Shown here in pieces: positions 1-6,728 of a stretch of DNA of 11,290 bases; the first letter of the stretch is position 1, and each line of letters begins with the position of its first letter. The position numbers were made by a program, and so were the translations under genes. This DNA is from Balneola sp. (GTDB lineage: Bacteria > Bacteroidota > Rhodothermia > Balneolales > Balneolaceae): the NCBI GenBank assembly GCA_002730655.1, contig PCAT01000073.1, positions 1 through 11,290 on the forward strand, in the 5' to 3' direction. The notes beneath the pieces are model-generated. The model saw only the letters and a program-made list of their open reading frames with translations. It was not told the DNA's origin and made no database searches.

Positions 1-433
1 CCAAAGTCATCATGATATCTGAACCTAAAATCCTCTGAATATCTACTACATTCTCTGGAGTAAATAAGTGTTCAGAACCGTCTAAATGACTTTTAAAATG
101 AGCGCCTTCCTCGTCTAAGGTTCGTATATCTGAAAGGGAAAAAATTTGATACCCTCCAGAGTCAGTTAATATGGGGCGGTCCCAATTTATAAAACCATGT
201 AATCCGCTGGAAGCCTGTATGATCTCGGTGCCAGGTCTTAAATATAAATGGTAGGTGTTGCCCAAAATAATTTGGGCTCGAATAGGGTCTTTTAAACGGT
301 CTTGTGATACACCTTTTACTGTTCCAAGAGTCCCTACGGGCATGAATATGGGTGTTTCTATGACCCCATGGTCAGTAGTTAAGCTACCTAGTCGCGCTTT
401 GCTTGTGGAACATGAATTGTGTAGTTGAAACAA
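1..433 (-). CDS. tgt: Queuine tRNA-ribosyltransferase, N-terminal part (cut by window edge)
   Basis: The enzyme exchanges guanine at wobble position 34 of GUN-anticodon tRNAs for the queuosine precursor base; it is a cytoplasmic TIM-barrel protein. My translation of the minus strand gives about 144 residues that read clearly as the family N-terminus: SKARLG, then GVIETPIFMPVGTLGT, GNTYHLYLRPG and LTDSGGYQIFSL. The Asp of LTDSGG is the family's general-acid/base residue. The frame has no ATG: upstream it runs into a TAA through codons CTG, ATT and TTG. I chose the TTG at 433-431 because it gives M-F-Q-L about 10 residues before SKAR, matching the usual start spacing. An ATG at 444-442 lies in another frame and stops after 18 codons. 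The catalytic nucleophile and zinc site lie beyond the window. The gene is divergent from the sugar transferase at 521. Identity is very secure; the start is tentative. Confidence 0.95.
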   Translation of the reverse strand, partial: MFQLHNSCSTSKARLGSLTTDHGVIETPIFMPVGTLGTVKGVSQDRLKDPIRAQIILGNTYHLYLRPGTEIIQASSGLHGFINWDRPILTDSGGYQIFSLSDIRTLDEEGAHFKSHLDGSEHLFTPENVVDIQRILGSDIMMTL

Positions 434-520
434 AATAAAGGCATAAAGTGGTTTCAGTTATATATACAGACTAAAAATCCGTACTTTTTAAAGATTTAAA
501 TTACGAATCTAACCATCCAT

Positions 521-1930
521 TTGCTTTCTGTGCAAAGATATCGCGAAGTTATATTGACGAGTGCCCTTGATTACTTGCTTTTATTAGCAAGTTGGTTCGT
601 CTTTCATTTTTTGTTCTCGGCTTATTTAGATCCTCGATTGGCTGATTTTGGCTTAGCTGTGATTAGTGCAGGAGTAATATTTAGCGGTTATTGGCTTGTA
701 GTTTTTATTTTATCAGGATTGTACAAGAGTTTATATTTAATCTCCAGGCTCGATGAATTTACCCAGGTAGTAAAGGCTGTGGTATTGGGAGGGCTGGTGT
801 TGTATGTTATTTGGGATCACTGGTTGTTTACTGAGAGTAGTACCCATCAAGGGCTAATTTTTTCTTACTGGGTAATTGTTTTGGCGGCTACCATTACCAA
901 TCGTTTTGTTATTAGAACTACCCAACGTTTGTATGCCCAACGAGGTAGGGGGCTGCATAGAACATTAATTGTTGGAACCGGGTCAAATGCTAAAATGGCC
1001 TTCGATGATCTTATGCGTAACAAAATTTTGGGTATGGAAGTAATTGGGTACATCCAAGTCAATGGAAATGATCTCGATGCTGAATCGGGTATTTATCCTG
1101 AGGATGTGATTGGGCAACTTTCTGACATTGATCGAATTATTGCCGAGTATAAAGTCCAGGATGTCTTGGTGGCAGTAGAAGCAAATGGTCGAGAAGATTT
1201 GGTCCCAATTATTTCTAAACTGGATAATCCAGATGTTCGTTTAAAGCTGTTACCTGATTTTTATCAAATTGTGAGTGGTCTAACCAAAACGAATCAGATT
1301 TTTGGTATGCCTATTATTGAAATTTCTCCAGAACCTATGCCGCTTTGGGAGAAAGCTGTCAAGCGATTGATGGATGTGACTATTTCGGTGGTTGTATTGA
1401 TTGTGTTAGCTCCCTTCTTGCTAATAGTAGCCCTATTTATTCGTTTAGGGTCTCCTGGGCCTGTTATTTTTCGTCAAGAACGAGTTGGACGAAATGGTAA
1501 ACCTTTTATTATCAACAAATTTCGCACTATGGTACAGGATGCTGAACGAAAAACTGGACCTATGTGGGCAAAAAAAAACGACCCAAGAATTACAAAAATC
1601 GGATATTGGTTGCGCAAATTACGTATTGATGAGCTTCCCCAACTCTACAATGTGATTCGAGGCGAAATGAGTTTAGTAGGACCTAGACCCGAACGTGAAC
1701 ATTTTGTAGAGCAGTTTAAAAATCAAGTCCCATTATATATGCGACGATTACGAGTTCGCCCAGGGATTACAGGTTGGGCTCAGGTTAAATGGAAGTATGA
1801 CACCTCACTGGATGATGTTAAAGAAAAAACCAAGTATGATTTGTATTATGTTGAAAATATTTCGTTACGTATGGATATAAAAATTATTATCAACACAATA
1901 ATTACAATGATTAAAGGTAAAGGTCAGTAA
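521..1930 (+). CDS. Polyprenyl-phosphate sugar-1-phosphate transferase (WcaJ-like, exopolysaccharide-type)
   Basis: This membrane enzyme transfers a sugar-1-phosphate from a UDP-sugar to undecaprenyl phosphate, the priming step of exopolysaccharide or O-glycan assembly. The 469-residue protein has the family layout: four hydrophobic helices (about 12-32, 43-65, 85-103, 112-130), a Rossmann-like CoA_binding_3 region starting at VGTGSNA (about 151-157), a fifth helix (about 286-307), and a C-terminal bacterial sugar-transferase domain. That domain shows SPGPVIFRQERVG (311-323), KFRTM, the Asp-Glu catalytic pair in RIDELPQL (D370, E371), SLVGPRPER and RPGITGWAQV (413-422). There is no in-frame ATG between the upstream TAA (497-499) and the body, so translation starts at TTG 521 or GTG 530; the GTG start (V-Q-R-Y) is equally plausible. 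The glycosyltransferase follows after 14 nt, so the two are probably co-transcribed. The sugar (glucose, galactose or other) cannot be read from sequence. Confidence 0.93.
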   Translation: MLSVQRYREVILTSALDYLLLLASWFVFHFLFSAYLDPRLADFGLAVISAGVIFSGYWLVVFILSGLYKSLYLISRLDEFTQVVKAVVLGGLVLYVIWDHWLFTESSTHQGLIFSYWVIVLAATITNRFVIRTTQRLYAQRGRGLHRTLIVGTGSNAKMAFDDLMRNKILGMEVIGYIQVNGNDLDAESGIYPEDVIGQLSDIDRIIAEYKVQDVLVAVEANGREDLVPIISKLDNPDVRLKLLPDFYQIVSGLTKTNQIFGMPIIEISPEPMPLWEKAVKRLMDVTISVVVLIVLAPFLLIVALFIRLGSPGPVIFRQERVGRNGKPFIINKFRTMVQDAERKTGPMWAKKNDPRITKIGYWLRKLRIDELPQLYNVIRGEMSLVGPRPEREHFVEQFKNQVPLYMRRLRVRPGITGWAQVKWKYDTSLDDVKEKTKYDLYYVENISLRMDIKIIINTIITMIKGKGQ

Positions 1931-1944
1931 GCCAAAATAATTCC

Positions 1945-2673
1945 ATGCAGAAACATCCTTTAATCATTATCCCAACCTACAATGAAGCGACCAATGTCAT
2001 ACGTATGATTCATACGCTTATGGCTTTGGATATGAAGGTGGACATACTCTTTGTGGATGATGGATCACCAGATGGTACGGCGGAAAGAATTAAAGAGCAG
2101 CAGCAAGCCAATCCAGACCGTATACATTTAATTGAGCGAGAGGGTAAATTAGGTTTAGGGACGGCCTATGTCCGAGGTTTTGAATATGCTTTGGAACATG
2201 ACTATGAATTAGTTTGTGAAATGGATGCGGATTTCTCACATCCACCAGAAGATGTTTCTAGACTCATAGAAGCCGTTCAAAGCGGAGAAACGGATATTGC
2301 TATAGGTTCACGCTATGCCAACGGAATAAGCATAGTAAATTGGCCTCTAAGTCGTCTTATCTTATCGTATGGTGCCAATATTTATGCAAGATGGATAACA
2401 GGCTTGCCAGTAAAAGATACTACCGCAGGCTTTAAATGTATCCATCGTAGGGTTATAGAGTCTATTTCTTTGGACCGAATTAAATCCAATGGATACGCAT
2501 TTCAGATAGAACTTCATTTTAGAGCTTGGAAAGCTGGCTTTAGATTGCAGGAGGTGTCTATTATATTTAGGGAACGAGAAGAAGGAGTGTCTAAAATGTC
2601 CAAAGGTATTGTTAGAGAGGCTATTTGGAGGGTCTGGGCCCTTAAAATTCGGAGTCTATTTGGTCGCTTGTAA
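1945..2673 (+). CDS. Polyprenol monophosphomannose synthase-like family 2 glycosyltransferase
   Basis: Members of this family transfer mannose (in some bacteria another hexose) from a nucleotide sugar to polyprenyl phosphate at the cytoplasmic face of the membrane, making a lipid-linked sugar donor. The 242-aa protein is a stand-alone GT-A domain with the Dpm1 motif series: IPTYNE (9-14), VDDGSPDGT (37-45), the metal-binding DAD (94-96) followed by FSHPP, GSRY (121-124), TTAGFKC (159-165), GYAFQIE (183-189) and EREEGVSKMS (210-219). It has no C-terminal membrane helices, as in the short bacterial and yeast-type enzymes that attach peripherally. ATG lies 14 nt after the sugar-transferase stop with no obvious Shine-Dalgarno site, suggesting one operon that supplies lipid-linked sugars for envelope glycans or protein glycosylation. 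Mannose as the substrate is inferred from family similarity alone. Confidence 0.9.
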   Translation: MQKHPLIIIPTYNEATNVIRMIHTLMALDMKVDILFVDDGSPDGTAERIKEQQQANPDRIHLIEREGKLGLGTAYVRGFEYALEHDYELVCEMDADFSHPPEDVSRLIEAVQSGETDIAIGSRYANGISIVNWPLSRLILSYGANIYARWITGLPVKDTTAGFKCIHRRVIESISLDRIKSNGYAFQIELHFRAWKAGFRLQEVSIIFREREEGVSKMSKGIVREAIWRVWALKIRSLFGRL

Positions 2674-2780
2674 GGGAGTGTTCTCGCTGCCAACATTTAT
2701 ATTCTCAAATGAAAAACCTGAAACAGACCAACTATAGAAACCCACTTTTAAATGCGAGGATTTGCTATATTTTGATAAAT

Positions 2781-2788
2781 TAAATTTG
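2781..2788 (+). promoter_or_regulatory. Candidate Bacteroidota -7 promoter element before accA
   Basis: TAAATTTG is an exact match to the Bacteroidota -7 consensus TAnnTTTG. A TTTG at 2761-2764 could act as the -33 box, although the 16-nt spacer is shorter than the usual 19-21. The element ends only 7 nt before the accA ATG, so a transcript starting at the normal distance would have almost no leader. The AT-rich background makes a chance match possible. Confidence 0.4.
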
Positions 2789-2795
2789 ATCGTAC

Positions 2796-3743
2796 ATGCA
2801 GTATTTAGAATTTGAACAACCCATTGCTGATTTGGAAAAAAAAATCCAAGAGTTAGAACAGCTTTCTTCGAGTAGTGAAGGAGTTCTAACCAAGGAAGTG
2901 GAGAGCTTGAAGACTAAAGTAGAAAGCCTTCAAAAAAATATTTTCGAGAATTTAACTCGATGGCAACGGGTTCAGTTAGCACGACATCCAGAGCGCCCTT
3001 ACACTCTAGATTATATTGATCGTATTTGTGATCGTTTTATTGAATTACATGGTGATCGATTTCATGCAGACGATAAGGCGATTGTGGGTGGACTTGGCGA
3101 GGTGGATGGCCAAACAGTCTGTATAATAGGGCACCAAAAGGGAAGGGATACCGCTAGTCGTACGTATCGCAATTTTGGTATGGCAAATCCTGAAGGCTAC
3201 CGCAAAGCATACAGGCTAATGGAGATGGCAGAAAAATTTAGTATACCTGTTGTGACACTGGTTGATACGCCTGGAGCCTTTCCAGGACTTGAAGCAGAAG
3301 AGCGTGGACAGGCTGAGGCAATTGCCCGAAACCTCAAAAGGATGGCTATGCTAAAAGTACCAATAGTGACTATTATTATAGGGGAAGGTGCTAGTGGTGG
3401 TGCCATTGGAATAGGTATGGGGAATGAGGTTTATATGATGGAAAATACTTGGTATTCCGTCATTTCACCGGAGTCCTGTTCTTCAATTCTTTGGAAAACC
3501 TGGGATTACAAGGAACAAGCTGCTTCTGCTTTGAAGTTGACGGCCCCTGATTTATTGGAAATGGGTATTATTGACGGCGTAATAGAAGAACCTTTAGCGG
3601 GGGCGCATCGAGATTATGATGCGGCAGCTATCGCTGTGAAGAAACAACTTATTAATAGTCTAAAAATACTTTCGAAAAAAAGTCCGGAAAAACTGATTGA
3701 TCAAAGGATAGCTAAATATTCGGCGATGGGATGTTATAAATAA
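2796..3743 (+). CDS. accA: Acetyl-CoA carboxylase carboxyltransferase subunit alpha
   Basis: AccA pairs with AccD to transfer the carboxyl group from carboxybiotin on AccB to acetyl-CoA, forming malonyl-CoA, the committed step of fatty-acid synthesis in the cytoplasm. The 315-aa length matches the E. coli protein (319). An N-terminal coiled-coil-like helix (about 8-50) precedes RPYTLDYI (67-74), ELHGDR (83-88), GHQKGRD (112-118), the crotonase-fold turns DTPGAFPG (157-164) and GEGASGGA (196-203), and ISPESC-SILWK (223-234). The glycine-rich loops form the oxyanion and CoA-binding elements of the family. ATG at 2796 gives the normal MxYLEFE-type beginning. A 122-nt gap and a candidate -7 box precede it, so it likely starts a transcription unit with the thioesterase (6 nt downstream) and the DUF2085 gene. 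The protein looks complete and unremarkable. Confidence 0.97.
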   Translation: MQYLEFEQPIADLEKKIQELEQLSSSSEGVLTKEVESLKTKVESLQKNIFENLTRWQRVQLARHPERPYTLDYIDRICDRFIELHGDRFHADDKAIVGGLGEVDGQTVCIIGHQKGRDTASRTYRNFGMANPEGYRKAYRLMEMAEKFSIPVVTLVDTPGAFPGLEAEERGQAEAIARNLKRMAMLKVPIVTIIIGEGASGGAIGIGMGNEVYMMENTWYSVISPESCSSILWKTWDYKEQAASALKLTAPDLLEMGIIDGVIEEPLAGAHRDYDAAAIAVKKQLINSLKILSKKSPEKLIDQRIAKYSAMGCYK

Positions 3744-3749
3744 ACGACT

Positions 3750-4172
3750 ATGGTCCTATTCCCAGACGGCATACCCATTCATAGCTTTGAACATCGATTA
3801 CGAAGTAGGTATAGTGAGACGGATAAGATGGGCTATGTGTATTATGGGCGTTATCTAGAATACTTTGAGCAAGCCCGTACAGAAATGATTCGAAGCATGG
3901 GTGTACATTATAGCACCATGGAAAAGGATGGAATTATGTTACCGGTGATGCATTCCGAAATTGATTATAAGCACCCGCTTTACTACGATGAGGAAATCCT
4001 CATTAAGGTACATATATATACGCTGCCCTCTGTTAAGTTGGTTACCTATTATGAGGTGGTAGCCCAAGAACGAGATCAGCTTTGTGCATTAGGTGAGGTC
4101 AGTTTGGTATTCATGAATTCGGTCACTAGAAAACCATGCCGGGCGCCTAAATATTTACTAGACGCCTTGTGA
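3750..4172 (+). CDS. Acyl-CoA thioesterase, 4-hydroxybenzoyl-CoA thioesterase/YbgC family
   Basis: This 140-aa single hotdog-fold protein probably hydrolyses acyl-CoA or acyl-ACP thioesters in the cytoplasm. It carries the family signature near the N-terminus: RYSETDKMGYVYYGRYLEYFEQAR (from residue 20), in which Asp25 of ETDKMG is at the position of the catalytic acid of 4-hydroxybenzoyl-CoA thioesterase and YbgC, and the following helix packs the CoA site. The length is typical (about 130-150). ATG is 6 nt after the accA stop, and its own TGA is 1 nt from the next ATG, which argues for translational coupling in an accA operon. The placement suggests a role in acyl-chain turnover or editing during fatty-acid synthesis, but the acyl substrate is unknown. 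Unlike in proteobacteria, no tolQRA cluster is next to it. Confidence 0.9.
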   Translation: MVLFPDGIPIHSFEHRLRSRYSETDKMGYVYYGRYLEYFEQARTEMIRSMGVHYSTMEKDGIMLPVMHSEIDYKHPLYYDEEILIKVHIYTLPSVKLVTYYEVVAQERDQLCALGEVSLVFMNSVTRKPCRAPKYLLDAL

Positions 4173-4173
4173 A

Positions 4174-4653
4174 ATGAAACGGATCTCCGTACAGTCTGGA
4201 ATTTCTAGTAGAGCTAATCTTGTACTGTTAACAGGTAGTAGTATGTTAGCGATACTAGCTTTTGGCCCTGGATGGTATGCCGATGATGTTTTAGCCCCTT
4301 TTCATTGGCATTATTTATTTTTTTCTTGGGTATGTCATCAAGATCCATCTCGATCATTTGATTTCATGGGAGCTCAAATGAGCGTTTGTTCGCGTTGCAT
4401 TGGAATATATAGTGCTTTTGCTCTTGGTTTTTGGTTAAAAGCTATAACAGCAAGATTTGAAATTTGGCCTCATAAAGATCTAGCATTGCGCTTTTTATTT
4501 TTCTTTGCTGGTTTAAATGGATTCGATGTATTAATAAATGCCTTGGATATTTGGACAAATACTCACTATTCTCGATTATTATTAGGAGTTGGTTTTGGGC
4601 TAATGGCGTCTGTATTCATTACCTCTAAGGATAGTTTTTCGCCTAACGTATAA
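4174..4653 (+). CDS. DUF2085 family membrane protein
   Basis: The function is unknown. The 159-aa protein has about four hydrophobic segments (roughly 15-32, 44-54, 76-90, 104-122, with a further one at 132-150) and the DUF2085 hallmark cysteines: C54 in WVCHQ-PSRSF and the C72-S-R-C75-IGIY pair. The Cys/His arrangement could bind a metal or be redox-active, which is inference. The ATG lies 1 nt after the thioesterase TGA, so it is very probably translated from the same message and is the last gene of the accA group; a hairpin followed by T-rich sequence lies about 60 nt downstream. No signal peptide separate from the first membrane segment is apparent. Family assignment rests on the CHQ-R-S and CSRC-GIY motifs. 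Confidence 0.8.
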   Translation: MKRISVQSGISSRANLVLLTGSSMLAILAFGPGWYADDVLAPFHWHYLFFSWVCHQDPSRSFDFMGAQMSVCSRCIGIYSAFALGFWLKAITARFEIWPHKDLALRFLFFFAGLNGFDVLINALDIWTNTHYSRLLLGVGFGLMASVFITSKDSFSPNV

Positions 4654-4713
4654 CTTTGGGTAAAATATTAAGTTTTAATGCATTATTTTATATGTGTTTA
4701 TAGAATACTTATT

Positions 4714-4741
4714 TAGAGACCTATGGGTGTCTATCTTTTTT
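4714..4741 (+). terminator. Probable rho-independent terminator after the accA group
   Basis: TAGAGACC and GGTGTCTA form an 8-bp stem with one G-G mismatch around a TATG loop, followed directly by TCTTTTTT. It sits about 60 nt after the DUF2085 stop and 57 nt before the DUF4199 start, which fits termination of the accA-thioesterase-DUF2085 unit. The rest of the 144-nt gap is AT-rich, with no consensus promoter that I can defend. Confidence 0.6.
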
Positions 4742-4797
4742 GAAAATGAAATAAAAATGCAAATTAATTAAACACACTAACAATTAAGATCAATTTA

Positions 4798-5337
4798 ATG
4801 GCTAAAGAAATAACTCATCATGGCATGCCTAGTTATTGGAATGCTGTAATAACAGCGGGATTAATTACTGGAACAGTTTTGACAGTAATTCAATTGATAA
4901 CAAGTTACATGACTATTGCTGGATCAAGCGTAACTGGTATGACTATTATCGGATGTTTGATTGCATCAATTGCAGGTATCATTTCTAATTGGATGTATGC
5001 TAAAGGTTATAATTTAACATATCCAATTGGTAAAGGTGCTCTATTAGGTGTTTTTTCTGGTATCATTACAAGTATAGTCACCTTTTGTCTATCATTATTC
5101 TGGACTAAATTCATTGATACTGGGATGAATGAAGCAATTATTGAGGCAACCATAAAAAGTCTTGAAGATCAAGGACTCACACAAGAAGAAATAGATATGG
5201 CTCAATCATTTATTCCTGACCCTAATTCATTAGTAGGTCTAATTATAAGTTTTGCTTCAGCATTAGCAATGTATATTTTTATAAATCTCATATCCGGTAT
5301 TATTAGTGCAAAAATATTTGCCAAAGAAGAAGAATAA
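4798..5337 (+). CDS. DUF4199 family membrane protein
   Basis: This 179-aa integral membrane protein has the DUF4199 pattern: helices at about 15-37, 46-70 and 81-105, then a soluble acidic stretch (about 106-140) and a final helix (about 142-172) ending in a charged KEEE tail. The soluble stretch contains EAIIEATIKSLEDQGLTQEE-like helical sequence, the usual extended loop before the last helix. The N-terminus, with small residues and M-P-S-Y-W-N before helix 1, is also typical. The function is unknown. It is a single-gene unit: terminator-like hairpins lie on both sides, so it likely has its own promoter. Its codons appear more AT-rich than those of the flanking genes, but I have not measured this. 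ATG has no clear Shine-Dalgarno site. The assignment rests on length, topology and motif flavour. Confidence 0.78.
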   Translation: MAKEITHHGMPSYWNAVITAGLITGTVLTVIQLITSYMTIAGSSVTGMTIIGCLIASIAGIISNWMYAKGYNLTYPIGKGALLGVFSGIITSIVTFCLSLFWTKFIDTGMNEAIIEATIKSLEDQGLTQEEIDMAQSFIPDPNSLVGLIISFASALAMYIFINLISGIISAKIFAKEEE

Positions 5338-5366
5338 TCTACCGTTCATAATTTATTCATATTTAG

Positions 5367-5400
5367 GAGCTGACTCATAGAGTTGGCTCTTTACTTTTAA
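5367..5400 (+). terminator. Rho-independent terminator after the DUF4199 gene
   Basis: GAGCTGACTC and GAGTTGGCTC pair over 10 bp (two G-U pairs) around a 3-nt ATA loop, then TTTACTTTTAATTT follows. The stem begins 29 nt after the DUF4199 stop and ends 27 nt before the CPBP gene start. It should separate these two genes, unless readthrough feeds the CPBP-DUF2007-cdsA unit. Confidence 0.8.
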
Positions 5401-5416
5401 TTTATATCTCTTACTC

Positions 5417-6367
5417 ATGTCAGTTTATTATACCGCCATCTCGGGCACTACCAATGGGTCTTGGTACGAGCGCAATGGATTTAACCTTGGCGTAATGGCA
5501 ATTATTTGGGTTTTTCTTGCCTTTATTGCTTTTAATCTGGTGGGTGGAATAGTAGGAGTAATTGCAGCAGTATTTTTGGTGGAAGATACTGCTAATATCG
5601 AGGCACTTATGCAGGTGCTTACTGAACAAACAACGGTCTTTTTTTGGATAAACACCACTGGGCAAATAACTGTATTTGCATTGGGATCTTTATTGGTTAC
5701 TCGCTTGGCGGCTGATTCGGGTAGTAGGAGGCGCTTTTTGCGGTTGCAAATTGACTCAGATACTTATAAGTATGTTTTTTGGGCCATTTTTCTTACGATA
5801 CTTTCTCAACCAACAGTTGTTTTTCTGGGATGGCTAAATGCATTCTTACCGGTACCAGAGTGGATGGCTGAAATGCAACAAAGCATGGATGAAATGATCG
5901 CTAAATTGTTAGGCTCTGAAAATATCTTGTGGATGGGCCTTTTTCATATTGGACTGGTCCCCTCTATTTGTGAAGAGATAATGTATCGTGGCTATGTTCA
6001 GCGCTCACTTGAAAAGTCTTGGGGTATATGGACCGCTATAATACTATCAGGTCTCATCTTTGGAGCATATCATCTGCAAATCACCCGAATCTTGCCCCTT
6101 GCTGCGCTTGGGATTTTATTCGCTTACATAACCTATGTGTCTAATAGCCTTATTCCTGCTATGGCAGCTCATTTAGCGAACAATGGAGGTCAGGTTATTT
6201 TGAGTACTATCTACCCAGAAATACTTGATCAAGAACTTAGTAGTGATACCGATTTACCATGGGTATGGATTTTGTTTGCAGTTGTGTTACTGATTACGCT
6301 ATTAAGTATCTTACACAAACGATATTTGGCAAGTGTACCCACCTCATCGCCAAATACCACCGACTAA
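5417..6367 (+). CDS. CPBP (Abi/CAAX-like) family intramembrane metalloprotease
   Basis: This polytopic 316-aa protein is related to the Rce1/CAAX prenyl endopeptidases. The C-terminal half carries the catalytic motifs: CEEIMYRGYVQ (185-195, with E186-E187 and R191), FGAYHLQ (215-221, His219) and HLANNG (252-257, His252 and Asn256), each within or next to a predicted helix; these Glu/His residues form the active site in the family. N-terminal helices lie at about 25-54 and 76-96, with further ones at 120-140 and 170-184; a last helix (about 283-300) precedes a short hydrophilic tail. The substrate is unknown. A terminator precedes it, and DUF2007 starts 15 nt downstream, so this is probably the first gene of a trio with cdsA. 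ATG 5417 leaves a short hydrophilic lead before helix 1. Nothing is truncated. Confidence 0.88.
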   Translation: MSVYYTAISGTTNGSWYERNGFNLGVMAIIWVFLAFIAFNLVGGIVGVIAAVFLVEDTANIEALMQVLTEQTTVFFWINTTGQITVFALGSLLVTRLAADSGSRRRFLRLQIDSDTYKYVFWAIFLTILSQPTVVFLGWLNAFLPVPEWMAEMQQSMDEMIAKLLGSENILWMGLFHIGLVPSICEEIMYRGYVQRSLEKSWGIWTAIILSGLIFGAYHLQITRILPLAALGILFAYITYVSNSLIPAMAAHLANNGGQVILSTIYPEILDQELSSDTDLPWVWILFAVVLLITLLSILHKRYLASVPTSSPNTTD

Positions 6368-6382
6368 CTAGCGGAGTATTCT

Positions 6383-6727
6383 ATGTTTACCAGCCCCAAA
6401 CCCAACGAAATAAGAGATTGGACGTGTATTTTAGAAAGTACGCAGGAATTTGAAGTGAACCTATGTCATAATTTTTTGAAGGATTATGATATTCCCTCAC
6501 AAATTCTATCAAAACGTGATACAGCGTATAGCTTAGTGGTTGGTGAAATGGCGCTTATGTATTTATATGTTCCCAATGAGTATTCCGAAAAGGCAATTAA
6601 TTTATTAGATAGTATTCCAGAAGCGAATCTGGACGATGCACTCACTGAAGAGTTATTAAATCCTGAGAATGTTTCTACGCAAAAAGCGGATGAACAATCT
6701 AAGCAGACAGATCTAGAAAGCAAATAG
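6383..6727 (+). CDS. DUF2007 family (putative signal-transducing) protein
   Basis: This small soluble protein of 114 aa contains a DUF2007-type alpha-beta domain over about residues 12-78. It shows the characteristic pattern of a strand (TCILES), a helix running through EVNLCHNFLKDYDIPSQIL, a strand near YSLVVG, and ALMYLYVPNEYSEKAINLL, where the last helix is typical. The C-terminal 30 residues are acidic, polar and probably unstructured. The function is unknown; some database entries call the domain signal-transducing without strong proof. A GGAG at 6373-6376, 6 nt before the ATG, is a good Shine-Dalgarno site, unusual for this sequence, and supports the start. The stop is 1 nt from the cdsA ATG, which implies co-translation. 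Confidence 0.8.
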   Translation: MFTSPKPNEIRDWTCILESTQEFEVNLCHNFLKDYDIPSQILSKRDTAYSLVVGEMALMYLYVPNEYSEKAINLLDSIPEANLDDALTEELLNPENVSTQKADEQSKQTDLESK

Positions 6728-6728
6728 G

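Noticed and set aside
388..444. 18-codon ORF on the minus strand overlapping the tgt start, as a possible leader peptide
   Set aside because: It has no repeated regulatory codons and no hairpin; it is more simply an out-of-frame ATG, though it is noted as a possible sign of an indel.
865..1062. Minus-strand ORFs inside the sugar transferase and other genes (also near 2514-2696, 3197-3406, 6484-6741 and 8791-9042)
   Set aside because: All are opposite strongly identified coding frames and show no independent motif.
5420..5665. Two overlapping minus-strand ORFs opposite the CPBP gene start
   Set aside because: They are antisense shadows of a well-supported membrane protease frame, with no motif and no start context.
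6259..6453. Plus-strand 64-codon ORF spanning the CPBP and DUF2007 junction
   Set aside because: It is out of frame with both real genes; DUF2007 has its own GGAG site and family pattern, so this ORF is spurious.
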